Below, in pieces: positions 16,950 through 24,761 of a stretch of 64,000 nucleotides of DNA. The stretch is taken from the NCBI RefSeq assembly GCF_000721075.1, contig NZ_JOEQ01000031.1:1-64000 (forward strand). Reading direction: 5' to 3'. Under the pieces are notes generated by a model. The model did not search any database, had not been told where the DNA came from, and worked only from the letters and a program-made list of their open reading frames with translations. The stretch comes from Streptosporangium amethystogenes. GTDB lineage: Bacteria > Actinomycetota > Actinomycetes > Streptosporangiales > Streptosporangiaceae. Within the stretch, counting starts at the first letter, position 1. Every line of letters starts with the position of its first letter. Position numbers and translations under genes: made by a program.

Positions 16950-17050
16950 AAATGGAGGCGAAAACCGCCTTGACCCTCCATCTCCAGGCGGTCGCCCCTC
17001 CGGGCGGGACGAGGGAGGCGGGAAGATCCGGCGGGAGAAGTGTTCGCATT
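16950..17050. repeat. Repeat B, copy 3 (right half only)
   Basis: ACCGCCTTGACCCTCC, CGCCCCTCCGGGCGGGACGA and GAGGCGGGAAGATCCGGCGG correspond, with more divergence, to the right half of the hairpin repeats at 3977 and 18965. The left half is missing. The 16820-17066 stretch has no other recognisable content. Confidence 0.5.
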
Positions 17051-17066
17051 CGCGCATGATCCGAAG

Positions 17067-17208
17067 CTTGATCGCGTGCCAGATGTGTGCCAGAACAGGC
17101 GAGGAGCCACGGTCACTCACAGGAAATCACGGGGACTCGACCCGCTCTGACCTGCACCTCTGTTTTCCCAGCTCAGAACAGCAAGGTCAGTAGATGATTC
17201 CCAAGCTG
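17067..17208 (+). repeat. att-like repeat R9 (anticodon-loop-only form)
   Basis: GATCGCGTGCCAGATGTGTG, GCCAGAACAGGCGAGGAGCC, ACTCACAGGAAATCACGG and GGGACTCGACCCGCTCTGACC, then CCCAGCTCAGAACAGCAAGG and GATTCCCAAGCTG ending at about 17208. It is a near copy of R7. Coding sequence of a truncated XRE-type regulator begins immediately after the core. Confidence 0.7.
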
Positions 17209-18368
17209 TCGGCATCAAGGAGTCCCTGGCGTGCGATGAGGAACGCATTCGGCGCTGGGAGGCCGGAGAGGTCAGGTGGCCCCATTCTCCGTACCGGATC
17301 GCCATCACCCAATTGACCGGACTTCAACCCGAAGACCTGGGATTTCGGCCGAACAGACGCGGGGCCGGCCAGCTCATCGAAGCCACCGGCATCATTCCCA
17401 TGGACGCGTTGCGGGCCGAGGCCGATCTGTACGGCACCATGGAACTCGCCCAGCAGCTCCAGGCGTCCGACGTCGGAACCGGCACGCTCGAAGCTCTCGC
17501 CGAGGCCGTCGATCTGCTCTGCCGCGCCTACCCCGTCGTCTCAGCCGCCACCTTGCGCGACCGGACCCAAAAGCGTCTCGCTCAGGTCAACGGCCTACTC
17601 GGCGGACGGATCACCCTCGCCCAGCACCGCGAAACTCCTCGTCATCACCGGATGGCTGACGGCCCTGCTCGGGTGCGTTCACTACGACCTGGGAGAGCGC
17701 GAGGAGGCCGAGACCGCCCGCCGCGCCGCCTACGAGATGGGCCGCCAGGTCGGCCACGGCGAACTCATGGGATGGGCCTACGAGATGTCAGCATGGTTCG
17801 CCCTGGTCGAAGGCCGCTACGAAGACGTGGTCACCGCCGCCCGCACGGGCCAGGCCATCGCCGGCCACTCCAGCGCCCAAGTCCAACTGACTCTGCAAGA
17901 GGCCCGCGGACTGGCCCGCATCGGCGACCGCCGCGAAGCAGACAAGGCCCTCACCCGCGGAGCCGATGCCCTGGCAAAGCTCCCGCTCCCCGGCAACCCG
18001 GATCACCACTTCGTATTCGACCACGCCAAGTGGGTCTTCTACGCAGCCACTGCTTACACCTGGCTCGAAGACAACGACCGCGCCGAAGAACACACTCTGG
18101 AAACCATCCAGATGCGCACCTGCCCGGATGGCACCTCAAACGTCCCTATAGGGCCCGACGCGGCGACCTTGATGCCGCTGTGGAACAGGGCATGGCCGCC
18201 TTCGACATCGAACGCAGGTCACTCACCGACCTCGTCAACCGCGCCGCAGACCTCGACCGCGTCATCCGACGGCACTACCATCGTGAGGCTCTCGCCGAGG
18301 AGTTCCACGAGCGATACGTCACAGCCCGCAGAGCCCTTACGGCACACCGCCCTGAGCTAATCGACTGA
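17208..18368 (+). pseudogene. XRE-family regulator with TPR-like C-terminus, truncated and frameshifted
   Basis: Directly after repeat R9 the frame reads GIKESLACDEERIRRWEAGE, the end of a helix-turn-helix domain; the first half is missing. The protein continues ITQLTGLQPEDLGFRPNRRG and then into a long helical region. The frame shifts near 17640 (continuing ALLGCVHYDLGEREEAETAR in the ORF from 17737) and again near 18140 (ending RRGDLDAAVEQGMAAFDIER to LID). Such regulators bind DNA and often accompany helicase or metabolic genes in actinomycetes. This copy has lost the DNA-reading helix. Confidence 0.75.
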
Positions 18369-18381
18369 CAACCGGGAGGTC

Positions 18382-18657
18382 TTACGAGGCCCCCGGAGAA
18401 GGCTTCGTCGGAATCAATAGCCAGCATGCTGCAATAACGCACCCGATCATGGGAATCACGAGCACCAAGGCTAGATCAGGCGACCAGTCCAGCACCTTCT
18501 GGCCCAACACCAGAAGAAAGACGAAGACCGCCATCAGCAGCACTCCCCACCCGTAGCGGCGAGGCTCGTAGCGATCACGCCAGATAACGGGCACCAGAGG
18601 AGGAAGCCGATTGGTCGTCAGCGCGTAGATGCCTATTGCGACGTTCAGGAATCCCAC
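18382..18657 (-). CDS. Small membrane protein (downstream partner)
   Basis: From a GTG at 18657, overlapping the end of the upstream frame by 13 bases, a 91-residue product is predicted with three hydrophobic stretches (VGFLNVAIGIYAL, WGVLLMAVFVFLLVLGQKVL, LALVLVIPMIGCVIAACWLL). It may be a translationally coupled second gene, or the true continuation of the upstream frame after a frameshift. No family recognised. Confidence 0.45.
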   Translation of the reverse strand: MGFLNVAIGIYALTTNRLPPLVPVIWRDRYEPRRYGWGVLLMAVFVFLLVLGQKVLDWSPDLALVLVIPMIGCVIAACWLLIPTKPSPGAS

Positions 18658-18872
18658 TGGCCACTCCGCTCCCGCCAGACATGCACGACCACGGCCACGA
18701 TCTGGAGCAGTATCCCGAGCGACCCGAACACGAACATGCCGAACAACCACCCGGCAGGCATCGGGCCGCGAAATCCGGAGAGCCCAAAAACCGCGCCGGC
18801 ACCAGTCCACCCACAGAAGACGAACCAGAAAGCAGCCCCAAGCCTGAACCAGATAGATCGCTGCCATTGCAT
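18645..18872 (-). CDS. Small membrane protein (upstream partner)
   Basis: The 75-residue frame starts MQWQRSIWFRLGAAFWFV and has two hydrophobic segments (about 8-30 and 42-65), ending VWRERSGQWDS. GGGAGAG precedes the ATG by ten bases. It overlaps the next frame in another phase. Fused, the two would make a five-helix protein of about 165 residues. Whether there are two proteins or one broken gene cannot be decided from one sequence. Confidence 0.45.
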   Translation of the reverse strand: MQWQRSIWFRLGAAFWFVFCGWTGAGAVFGLSGFRGPMPAGWLFGMFVFGSLGILLQIVAVVVHVWRERSGQWDS

Positions 18873-18964
18873 GCTGCGAACTCTCCCATCAAAGAGCCGT
18901 TGCCAAAGGAGCGCCTCCGGCGGAGGGTACTTATCGACGTTCCAGCACGAAGGCCGTAAGTGGT

Positions 18965-19180
18965 TGAGATGGAAGCCAGATCTTCCCGTCTGCCACGTCC
19001 CAGGCAAGCCCAACATCTCGACTCCTCCGGATCAAGGCCGTCTGTGACCGTTGGCGTCCCATGGCCGAGGAACGGCTACCGGCCGACGTACACGCGAAGA
19101 CGGCCTTGATCCTCCGTCCCCGAGCTGTTGCCCCTCCGGGGTGGGGCGAGGCAGACGGGAAGATCCGGCGGGCGAAGCAT
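18965..19180. repeat. MITE-like repeat B, copy 2
   Basis: Matches 3977-4170 over most of its length, including CAGGCAAGCCCAACATCTCG, the GGATCAAGGCCGTCT inverted repeat and its complement, the CCGAGCTGTTGCCCCTCCGG loop and the GGAAGATCCGGCGG end. An extra TTGGCGTCCCATGG-like insert sits between the arms. The first hairpin is shorter than in copy 1. No gene is seen in 18873-19267. Confidence 0.65.
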
Positions 19181-19267
19181 GCGCTTGAGCGCGTCCATGA
19201 TCGGACGTAGCCCCCGGAAAGACGCCCAATAAACTCCTGTTCTCGTTCGCCCGATGGAAAAGGCACG

Positions 19268-20173
19268 GTGAGTATGTCATCCGACCTCGCGCACGAACTC
19301 TGCATCGAGATCGGGCGGGCTGTGAAGGCCAGCGCCCCGGACGGCTGGCAATGGGTCGATGTCCATCGCTGCCAGATCGGCACCTTCGGTACAACCATGG
19401 TCACTTATCGGATGGCGGACGGTTCCCAGCAGATTCGGCATGTCGAGGACCTCGGCGGCACTTTCCAGCAGTTGAAAGCAGCCCAGTACACGCCGGGCGA
19501 GGGGACGTGGTTCGTCTGCCGGCTCGATTACAGCCTGCGCGGGAAGTCGTACAACTCCATGATGCAGACCTTCGGCATGGAGTCACCTTTCGCCCAGGAC
19601 ATCGAGGTGCCCGCCTGGGCCTACGTGGAGGAACTGATCATGTTCCCGCGCAGGCCGGATCTCACACCGCCATGGATGCGCGCGGCCTGGCCCGAAGGTG
19701 TGCCCCTGCCAGAAGGCGGCTCCGCCCCCACCTCTCCGGCAGACAGCGGACCCGGCCCTGTACGGCCTTCTCTGGGGACCATGGTCGCGCGAACCGTCGG
19801 CCGAGACGACGACCCGGAGCTGATCCTTTTCGGAATGGCCGAGCACGAGGACGGCACCGGGAATGCCCTGATCTTCATGATGTCCACCGAGGAACCGGAC
19901 GAGCAGGAGATCGCACTCGGCATGGACACGTACTGCATCGTCCGAGAGGACCAGGCAGGTACCACCTACGGCGGCGTGACCCACTGCGAGATCAACTCCG
20001 GTCGCCTAACACTCCACTTCACCGCAGAGGCCGCGAAGGAACTGCACGTGGAGCCCGTCGTCCGGATCGATCTCCAGATCGATGACGACAGCGTCGAACT
20101 CCTCAGAAGCAGCCTGCAAGAGATCCTGCTGTCTGGCCGTCACGACCAGCACCCCCGCAGCATGCACCTCTGA
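19268..20173 (+). CDS. Fused double immunity protein: YezG-like N-terminus, Imm10-like C-terminus
   Basis: Residues 1-140 (LCIEIGRAVKASAPDGWQWV, FGTTMVTYRMADGSQQI, a WFVCRLDYSLRGKSYN strand) resemble the DUF600/YezG antitoxin fold. After a Pro/Ser-rich linker (about 142-165), residues 170-290 resemble Imm10: LILFGMAEHEDGTGNALIFM, GMDTYCIVREDQAGTTYGGV, LTLHFTAEAAKEL. Both domain types occur as separate antidotes to polymorphic toxins and act in the cytoplasm. No toxin gene is nearby. The GTG at 19268 is preceded by AAAAGG; the ATG two codons later is possible. It ends three bases before repeat R10. Confidence 0.7.
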   Translation: MSMSSDLAHELCIEIGRAVKASAPDGWQWVDVHRCQIGTFGTTMVTYRMADGSQQIRHVEDLGGTFQQLKAAQYTPGEGTWFVCRLDYSLRGKSYNSMMQTFGMESPFAQDIEVPAWAYVEELIMFPRRPDLTPPWMRAAWPEGVPLPEGGSAPTSPADSGPGPVRPSLGTMVARTVGRDDDPELILFGMAEHEDGTGNALIFMMSTEEPDEQEIALGMDTYCIVREDQAGTTYGGVTHCEINSGRLTLHFTAEAAKELHVEPVVRIDLQIDDDSVELLRSSLQEILLSGRHDQHPRSMHL

Positions 20174-20175
20174 TC

Positions 20176-20325
20176 GCCGGACCATTAGCGGGCCATCAAC
20201 CAGGTGACGAGGGGTCGACCACGGTCACTCACGACCGGCCGAACGCCCAGTTCAGCGGTCCCAACTGCCGTGATCGATGCATTTCCCAAGCTGACAGCGC
20301 GGGTTCGATTCCCGTCACCCGTTCT
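20176..20325 (+). repeat. att-like repeat R10 with tRNA-Gly(CCC) 3' half
   Basis: CCATTAGCGGGCCATCAACC, GTGACGAGGGGTCGACCACGG-like and ACTCACGACCGGCCGAAC arms, then TTTCCCAAGCTGACAG, the GCGGGTTCGATTCCCGT arm and CACCCGTTCTCA. The terminal CCA is degraded. A terminator-like hairpin follows. An integrase fragment lies 130 bp further on. Confidence 0.75.
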
Positions 20326-20332
20326 CATCGTG

Positions 20333-20381
20333 AAGGCCCAGGCCAGAGGATGATTCCCGACCCGGGCCTTGATTGTTTTCT
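20333..20381 (+). terminator. Terminator-like hairpin downstream of the tRNA-Gly remnant
   Basis: AAGGCCC (20333-20339) pairs with GGGCCTT (20364-20370), followed by GATTGTTTTCT. A closely related hairpin follows R12, so the tRNA 3' end and its native terminator appear to have been copied together. Confidence 0.55.
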
Positions 20382-20458
20382 GGGCTGATTCTCACCGTCG
20401 CGCCAAAACAAGTGATCTTGCTCCTCAGGCGCTCGGCACGAGCACATCCGCCGAGCCC

Positions 20459-20722
20459 TCATCGCCCTCGCTTGCCGCAAGTGGCGAGGAGCACCAGGGC
20501 GCGGAAGCGGGGAGGCATCGTATCCGCCAGCGCGAAGACCACCGGCACCGTGAGAACCGGGCGCTCCACACCCGCCTTCTTGATCAGCTCGTCGTCAAGG
20601 GCGGTGTTGAGGATGCCGCGAAGGAGGTGGTACGCCTTCGCGATCGTCGATGCGCCGAGACCGTGCTTGGTCAGGCCCCGGTGCCAGACGCGGACCTGGC
20701 GGGACGTGATCTCCGTGAGCAT
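20459..20722 (-). pseudogene. Tyrosine integrase fragment (core-binding domain)
   Basis: Read on the minus strand: LTEITSRQVRVWHRGLTKHG, ASTIAKAYHLLRGILNTALD and VVFALADTMPPRFRALVLLA. This is the SAM-like core-binding domain and the start of the catalytic domain of a phage/ICE tyrosine recombinase. A few residues are deleted after DDELIKK. The catalytic Arg, His and Tyr motifs are absent. Placed next to R10, it is the only trace of an enzyme that could have used these sites. Confidence 0.7.
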
Positions 20723-20840
20723 GCAGCCGCCGAAGATCGGGTCGATGTGTCCTTTTGCTGGAATGGCAACAGAACTTAGGCCCTGACCTCCCTCGACCCT
20801 ACGGTCAGGACGACCAACAAGTCCTGGTCGAGGAGGGGCG

Positions 20841-21797
20841 ATGACGGCGAAGCACCGAATCTTGGAAGCGGGCGCGGAGCGGATTCACGTCGTCGAGCAG
20901 GGCAACGGCCCGCTGGTGCTGCTCGTCCATGGTTTCCCCGAGTCGTGGTATTCCTGGCGGCGGCAGCTTCCCGTGCTGGCGGCAGCCGGTTACCGGGCCG
21001 TCGCGCTCGACGTACGGGGCTACGGGCGTTCGTCCAAGCCGCAGGACCCCGCCGCGTACCGGATGCTCGACTTGATCAGTGACAACGTGTCGGTGGTCCG
21101 GGCACTCGGTGAAAGCTCCGCTGTGATCATCGGCCACGACTGGGGGGCGACGATCGCAGCGCAGTCCGCACTCGTCGAGCCCGAGGTGTTTCGTGCGGTC
21201 GGATTGTTGAGCGTCCCTTACACCCCGCCCGGCGGGCCTCGGCCAAGCGAAGTGTTCGCGGGAATGGGCGGCGGGCAAGAGTTCTATGTCTCCTACCTCC
21301 AGCGCCCCGGACGAGCCGAGGCCGAGATCGAGCCCAACGTGCGCGGCTGGCTGGCTGGGTTTTACAGCGCCCTGTCGGCGGACACGATGGCTGCGGCGGA
21401 CGCCTCAGACCCGCACTTCATCGCCCAGGGCGGCACACTGCGCGAGCGTTTCCCTACCGGCGCGCTGCCGTCCTGGCTGACGCAAGACGACCTCGACTTC
21501 TACGCCGCCGAGTTCGAGCGCACGGGCTTCACCGGTGCCCTCAACCGCTATCGCAACATGGACCGCGACTGGGAGGACCTGGCTACGTACGCGGGCTCCC
21601 CGATCAAGCAGCCATCCCTCTTCCTTGGCGGCACCCGTGACGCCTCCACCATGTGGCTCTCCGACGCCATAGACGCCTATCCGCAAACGCTCCCCAACCT
21701 CATCGGCAGTCACCTCCTAGACTGCGGCCACTGGATCCAGCAGGAACGCCCCGACGACGTCAACCGCCTGCTCGTGGAGTTCCTCGACAGCCTCTGA
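20841..21797 (+). CDS. Alpha/beta-hydrolase, epoxide-hydrolase type
   Basis: The 318-residue protein has the oxyanion motif HGFPESW (about 31-37), nucleophile elbow GHDWGA with Asp (about 101), a cap domain with NRYRNMDRDW containing a candidate ring-opening Tyr, and the catalytic His in LDCGHWIQQERP. Such enzymes add water to epoxides in the cytoplasm. GAGGAGG lies just before the ATG. The gene is intact and isolated between an integrase remnant and an orphan gene, so it looks like cargo. Confidence 0.88.
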   Translation: MTAKHRILEAGAERIHVVEQGNGPLVLLVHGFPESWYSWRRQLPVLAAAGYRAVALDVRGYGRSSKPQDPAAYRMLDLISDNVSVVRALGESSAVIIGHDWGATIAAQSALVEPEVFRAVGLLSVPYTPPGGPRPSEVFAGMGGGQEFYVSYLQRPGRAEAEIEPNVRGWLAGFYSALSADTMAAADASDPHFIAQGGTLRERFPTGALPSWLTQDDLDFYAAEFERTGFTGALNRYRNMDRDWEDLATYAGSPIKQPSLFLGGTRDASTMWLSDAIDAYPQTLPNLIGSHLLDCGHWIQQERPDDVNRLLVEFLDSL

Positions 21798-22195
21798 CCG
21801 GGATTCCAAGGCGATCACCGCGGCCATAGGCCGGGAGGTGAGACCGGGAACCTGGTGGATCGAGGGTCTGTGGGTTCCGCACCGCAACCGTCTCGGGCGG
21901 ACCTCGGAAGGGCGCCTACGCGGCATGGCCCTTTCTGATCAATGCCATGAGCCGATGATCGCACATCGAGAAGGCGGTCTCCAGACCGAGCCCGTTGGAC
22001 TATCGCCCTCACGATCGCCAAGCGGTGGCTGGTCTCCATCGATCGACGGTCCGGGACTTCGCGCCTACCGGACACCTCATCCTCTGGCGGTACAGGCTCA
22101 CATATCGATGATCAGGAATTGTCGTCTCTGCCTGCTTCAATCCACGTTGAGCACATACTGATCGATCCACATGAATCAAACCGAGGGGGCTGAGG
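21798..22195. other. Intergenic stretch without recognisable content
   Basis: About 400 bp. Neither strand shows a frame with family resemblance, and I see no att-like repeat, strong hairpin or promoter consensus. It may be eroded coding DNA. Confidence 0.4.
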
Positions 22196-22687
22196 TTGAC
22201 GGGAGAACTCATCACGTACCTGCTGGAGGAGGTCCATGACGATCCCGGGCGCTGGATAGTGGTCGACGGTGCGGTCATCAACCACAAGGAGATGGCCCCA
22301 TGGGATCAGGAATGGATGGGGCGACAAGAGGGCTGGATCGAGGTCGGCCCCAACGCCCTGGTCTGCGATACTCCCCGGGACATCACAGCGCATGTCCGGC
22401 TTGAACTATGGAGTGATCAACCTCCCACACCTGAATCGGCCTGGGATCACTCATGGACCGGAAAGGTCTTCTTTCGGTCGGGAAAGATCCAGCTCAGGGG
22501 GTTCTACAACGGGGAGTGGGGTGTGCACGAGGTTTTTGACCTGGGTCGCCGGGATGTCACCTGGCTCGTTCGGGCACAGCACAAGACATTGGAGAATGAC
22601 CGGGAGAGCGACTTTCCTCGTGACATCTACCGAGCCGAGATCTACAAGTTCCAGTTCTGGCGGCCGCCCCTTCAGCAGGGGAGCTGA
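22196..22687 (+). CDS. Hypothetical protein, immunity-like
   Basis: A 163-residue acidic soluble protein (LITYLLEEVHDDPGRWIVVD, GKIQLRGFYNGEWGVHEVFD, then YKFQFWRPP at the end). The final strands and FWxPP end recall the product of 605-1147. It starts at TTG with GAGGGGG upstream. There is no signal peptide and no toxin nearby. The immunity-like label rests on layout and context only. Confidence 0.5.
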   Translation: MTGELITYLLEEVHDDPGRWIVVDGAVINHKEMAPWDQEWMGRQEGWIEVGPNALVCDTPRDITAHVRLELWSDQPPTPESAWDHSWTGKVFFRSGKIQLRGFYNGEWGVHEVFDLGRRDVTWLVRAQHKTLENDRESDFPRDIYRAEIYKFQFWRPPLQQGS

Positions 22688-22751
22688 CTGGCAGTCGTAA
22701 GTCATAGGAGAGACAGAGGCGGATCTACCACGGAGCACTCCGAGTCCGGAT

Positions 22752-22890
22752 GTCGTTCCCGTTGCGTGCCCGCCAGCGGAGGGAACAAAGGGGACTCACG
22801 GGTAATCATGGTCACCCCGCAGGTCAGCGACCAGGTGCGTCAGAGACTTCCCAAGCCGGCAGTGTGGGTTCGGCCCCCGTATCACCCGCT
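22752..22890 (+). repeat. att-like repeat R11, degenerate tRNA core
   Basis: TTCCCGTTGCGTGCCCGCC, a GGGAACAAAGGGGACTCACGG-like stretch and a GGTAATCATGGTCACC arm precede ACTTCCCAAGCCGGCAG and a mutated T arm GTGGGTTCGGCCCCCGT, then ATCACCCGCT at 22890. The kinase fragment starts a few bases later. Confidence 0.65.
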
Positions 22891-22894
22891 GCGC

Positions 22895-23073
22895 GACTGT
22901 CGCCCCCTGCCCAGTTGGGCGGCCTGGTCGCTGTGCAGGACCTTGATCGCGACGCGGCGGGCGTCCTCCGTACAGGCCTCGTAGACCACACCCTGGCCGC
23001 CTGCGCCCAGCCGCCCGGCCAGCCGGTACGGCCCCAGCCGCTGCGGATCACCGTCGAGCAGTGCCGTCGCCAT
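22895..23073 (-). pseudogene. Serine/threonine protein kinase N-terminal fragment
   Basis: The minus-strand frame begins MATALLDGDPQRLGPYRLAG, then RLGAGGQGVVYEA (glycine-rich loop) and VAIKVLHSDQAAQL (the catalytic Lys). The frame stops at repeat R11 with only the first 55 or so residues of a Hanks-type kinase. The truncation point coincides with the repeat, suggesting loss by recombination there. Confidence 0.65.
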
Positions 23074-23396
23074 TCCTCACCCCGTATGTCTGTGACTATG
23101 TACGACTCGGTGCGCCTGGCACAGGAAAGGTCCGCATCACGGGCCGCCGCCTCTCCCGCGCCGCCCTCGTCCCACAGCCGGTTTCGCCGGGCGCTACCAG
23201 GTGCTTTGGACCGCCCACGATCAGCGTCCTTGATGGCGCCGCGAGGCCTGGGACCTCAGACGCGAGCCGCGGATTCCCCGGCGAGAGCACGAACCGGTAA
23301 GTGACCACAGCGTCTGCTTCAGCAACTCGAACCGCTCCGGAGAGCTGAGAAGCTGTCTTCGTACCCTTCAATGATCTTAAGAAATTCGAGTGCGCC
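23074..23396. other. Intergenic stretch, possibly eroded coding DNA
   Basis: On the minus strand the stretch encodes YRFVLSPGNPRLASEVPGLA and RTLIVGGPKHLVAPGETGCG, which looks protein-like. I cannot assign it to a family, and no start or SD is convincing. No repeat is seen. Confidence 0.3.
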
Positions 23397-24041
23397 ATGA
23401 GTGCGGCCGGGTGTTGCATGGATCAGATGATCGACGAACCGCTGGAACGACTCCGCGCCGCCGCCCGACGCACCCGTGAACTGGCCCTGAACCGGGCGAG
23501 CACCGGCCTGGGCCACCAGGACGCCGACGACGACGTCGGCACGATCGGCACGGACGATGCCCTCGGGTTCGACCCGTTCCCTCTGCTCGAAGCACTCCAT
23601 CACAACGGCGTCCGAGCCATAGTGATCGGGCAAGTCGCCGGAATCATGCATGGATCCACCGAACTGACCGGCGATCTGGACCTGCTCTGGGATGGCGCCC
23701 CGGCTCACGCCCCAGCCCTGGCGGATGCCTTCACCTTTGTCAACGCCCAACTGATTGACGAAAAGGGCAACCCTGTAGCAACTCACCCGGATTCCTTTCT
23801 CCGCCCTAAAGTGCAGTTCACCTCCCCCGGAGCCGGCGGCGACTGCTGCACCCCGGCGCTCCCCTGGGGCAACCTTCAAGTCCGAGAGTTCCTCGACCGC
23901 GCGATCACCGCAGTCGACCCGGGCGGCCTGGAAGTTCACTACGTCTCCCGAAGAGACCTGATCCGGATGCGTCGCGCCATGGGTCGCCCCAAGGACCTCC
24001 GGCGAGCAGATGAACTGGACTCGTTCGCCTCGGACCGCTGA
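23397..24041 (+). CDS. Nucleotidyltransferase-like protein
   Basis: A 214-residue protein. Residues about 60-105 read FPLLEALHHNGVRAIVIGQV, AGIMHGSTELTGDLDLLWDG, like the sugar/AbiEii-type nucleotidyltransferase core in which a Gly-rich turn precedes D-x-D (DLDLL). The C-terminal part ends VHYVSRRDLIRMRRAMGRPK-DLRRADEL, which resembles the family's helical end with its Lys-Asp. The usual GG is GQ here. Such proteins serve as toxins or antitoxins, or in antibiotic modification. No partner is seen. The Met at residue 8 is an alternative start. Confidence 0.65.
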   Translation: MSAAGCCMDQMIDEPLERLRAAARRTRELALNRASTGLGHQDADDDVGTIGTDDALGFDPFPLLEALHHNGVRAIVIGQVAGIMHGSTELTGDLDLLWDGAPAHAPALADAFTFVNAQLIDEKGNPVATHPDSFLRPKVQFTSPGAGGDCCTPALPWGNLQVREFLDRAITAVDPGGLEVHYVSRRDLIRMRRAMGRPKDLRRADELDSFASDR

Positions 24042-24088
24042 GGTTTACGATCTGCCTCCAACTCCGCCGAAGACCGTTGGAGGGATCG

Positions 24089-24118
24089 CGGGCACCTTCT
24101 GGGGGTGCCCTTCCCTGT
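24089..24118 (+). terminator. Hairpin terminator after the nucleotidyltransferase-like gene
   Basis: GGGCACC (24090-24096) pairs with GGTGCCC (24104-24110), followed by TTCCCTGTTCTT. The remainder, 24119-24418, has no convincing gene; a 36-codon frame at 24186-24296 could be a remnant. Confidence 0.5.
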
Positions 24119-24418
24119 TCTTATACAGACGCGACCGCAAGCGTTCTGCCTGCACGAGCGAGTCGCTTCAAGATCATTAGCCCGAATGACGGACGAAACG
24201 CCTGGACACGTGTCACTATCCACCCCGGAGCAGGCCCTGAATGACAATGTCCGCTGGTTGATGGCTGCTACGGATCGTAATCGGCTCCTCGTGTGAGGCT
24301 GAGGGGCGGCAACGTGGGGCACCTTGACGATCGTTACCAGTGACAAGCCCTTCGGATGTCCGTGACCCAAGAGCGCAACTTGTGGAGGAGCTCACTCAGG
24401 TGGGCCTGGAGACCGTCC

Positions 24419-24735
24419 CTATTCGCCTGAGGCCGGGGGCGTCTCCCGTCTGATCCAGCCGAGGTAGTCGGTGTTGCCGACCGTCAGGGAGACCGCGACG
24501 ATCTGCGGTACCTGGTAGGAGTGCAGCTCCCGCACCCACCGGACGAGGTCCTCGAACCGCTCCACGGTGGTCTTCATCAGCAGGAGCAACTCCTCGGAGC
24601 GTTGGATCTCGCCCTCCCGCCGGTAGACGGACTCGATCGGAGCGATGATCTGGCAATCACCGGCCCACCACCGCCGAACAGATCCGCTCCGCCTCCTCAC
24701 GGCCGCTGGTGGTGACACGAACCTCGACACAGTCC
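24419..24735 (-). pseudogene. cutA: CutA1-like protein, frameshifted
   Basis: The N-terminal strand VEVRVTTSGREEAERICSAV is read in one frame (about 24665-24735). The rest (QIIAPIESVYRREGEIQRSE, ELLLLMKTTVERFEDLVRWV, ELHSYQVPQIVAVSLTVGN) is in another, ending at 24419. A small deletion removes the usual 'RLAAC' segment. Intact CutA1 is a trimeric protein linked to divalent-cation tolerance. This copy is broken. Confidence 0.7.
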
Positions 24736-24761
24736 GATTGATACTTGACGCGTCGATCCCA

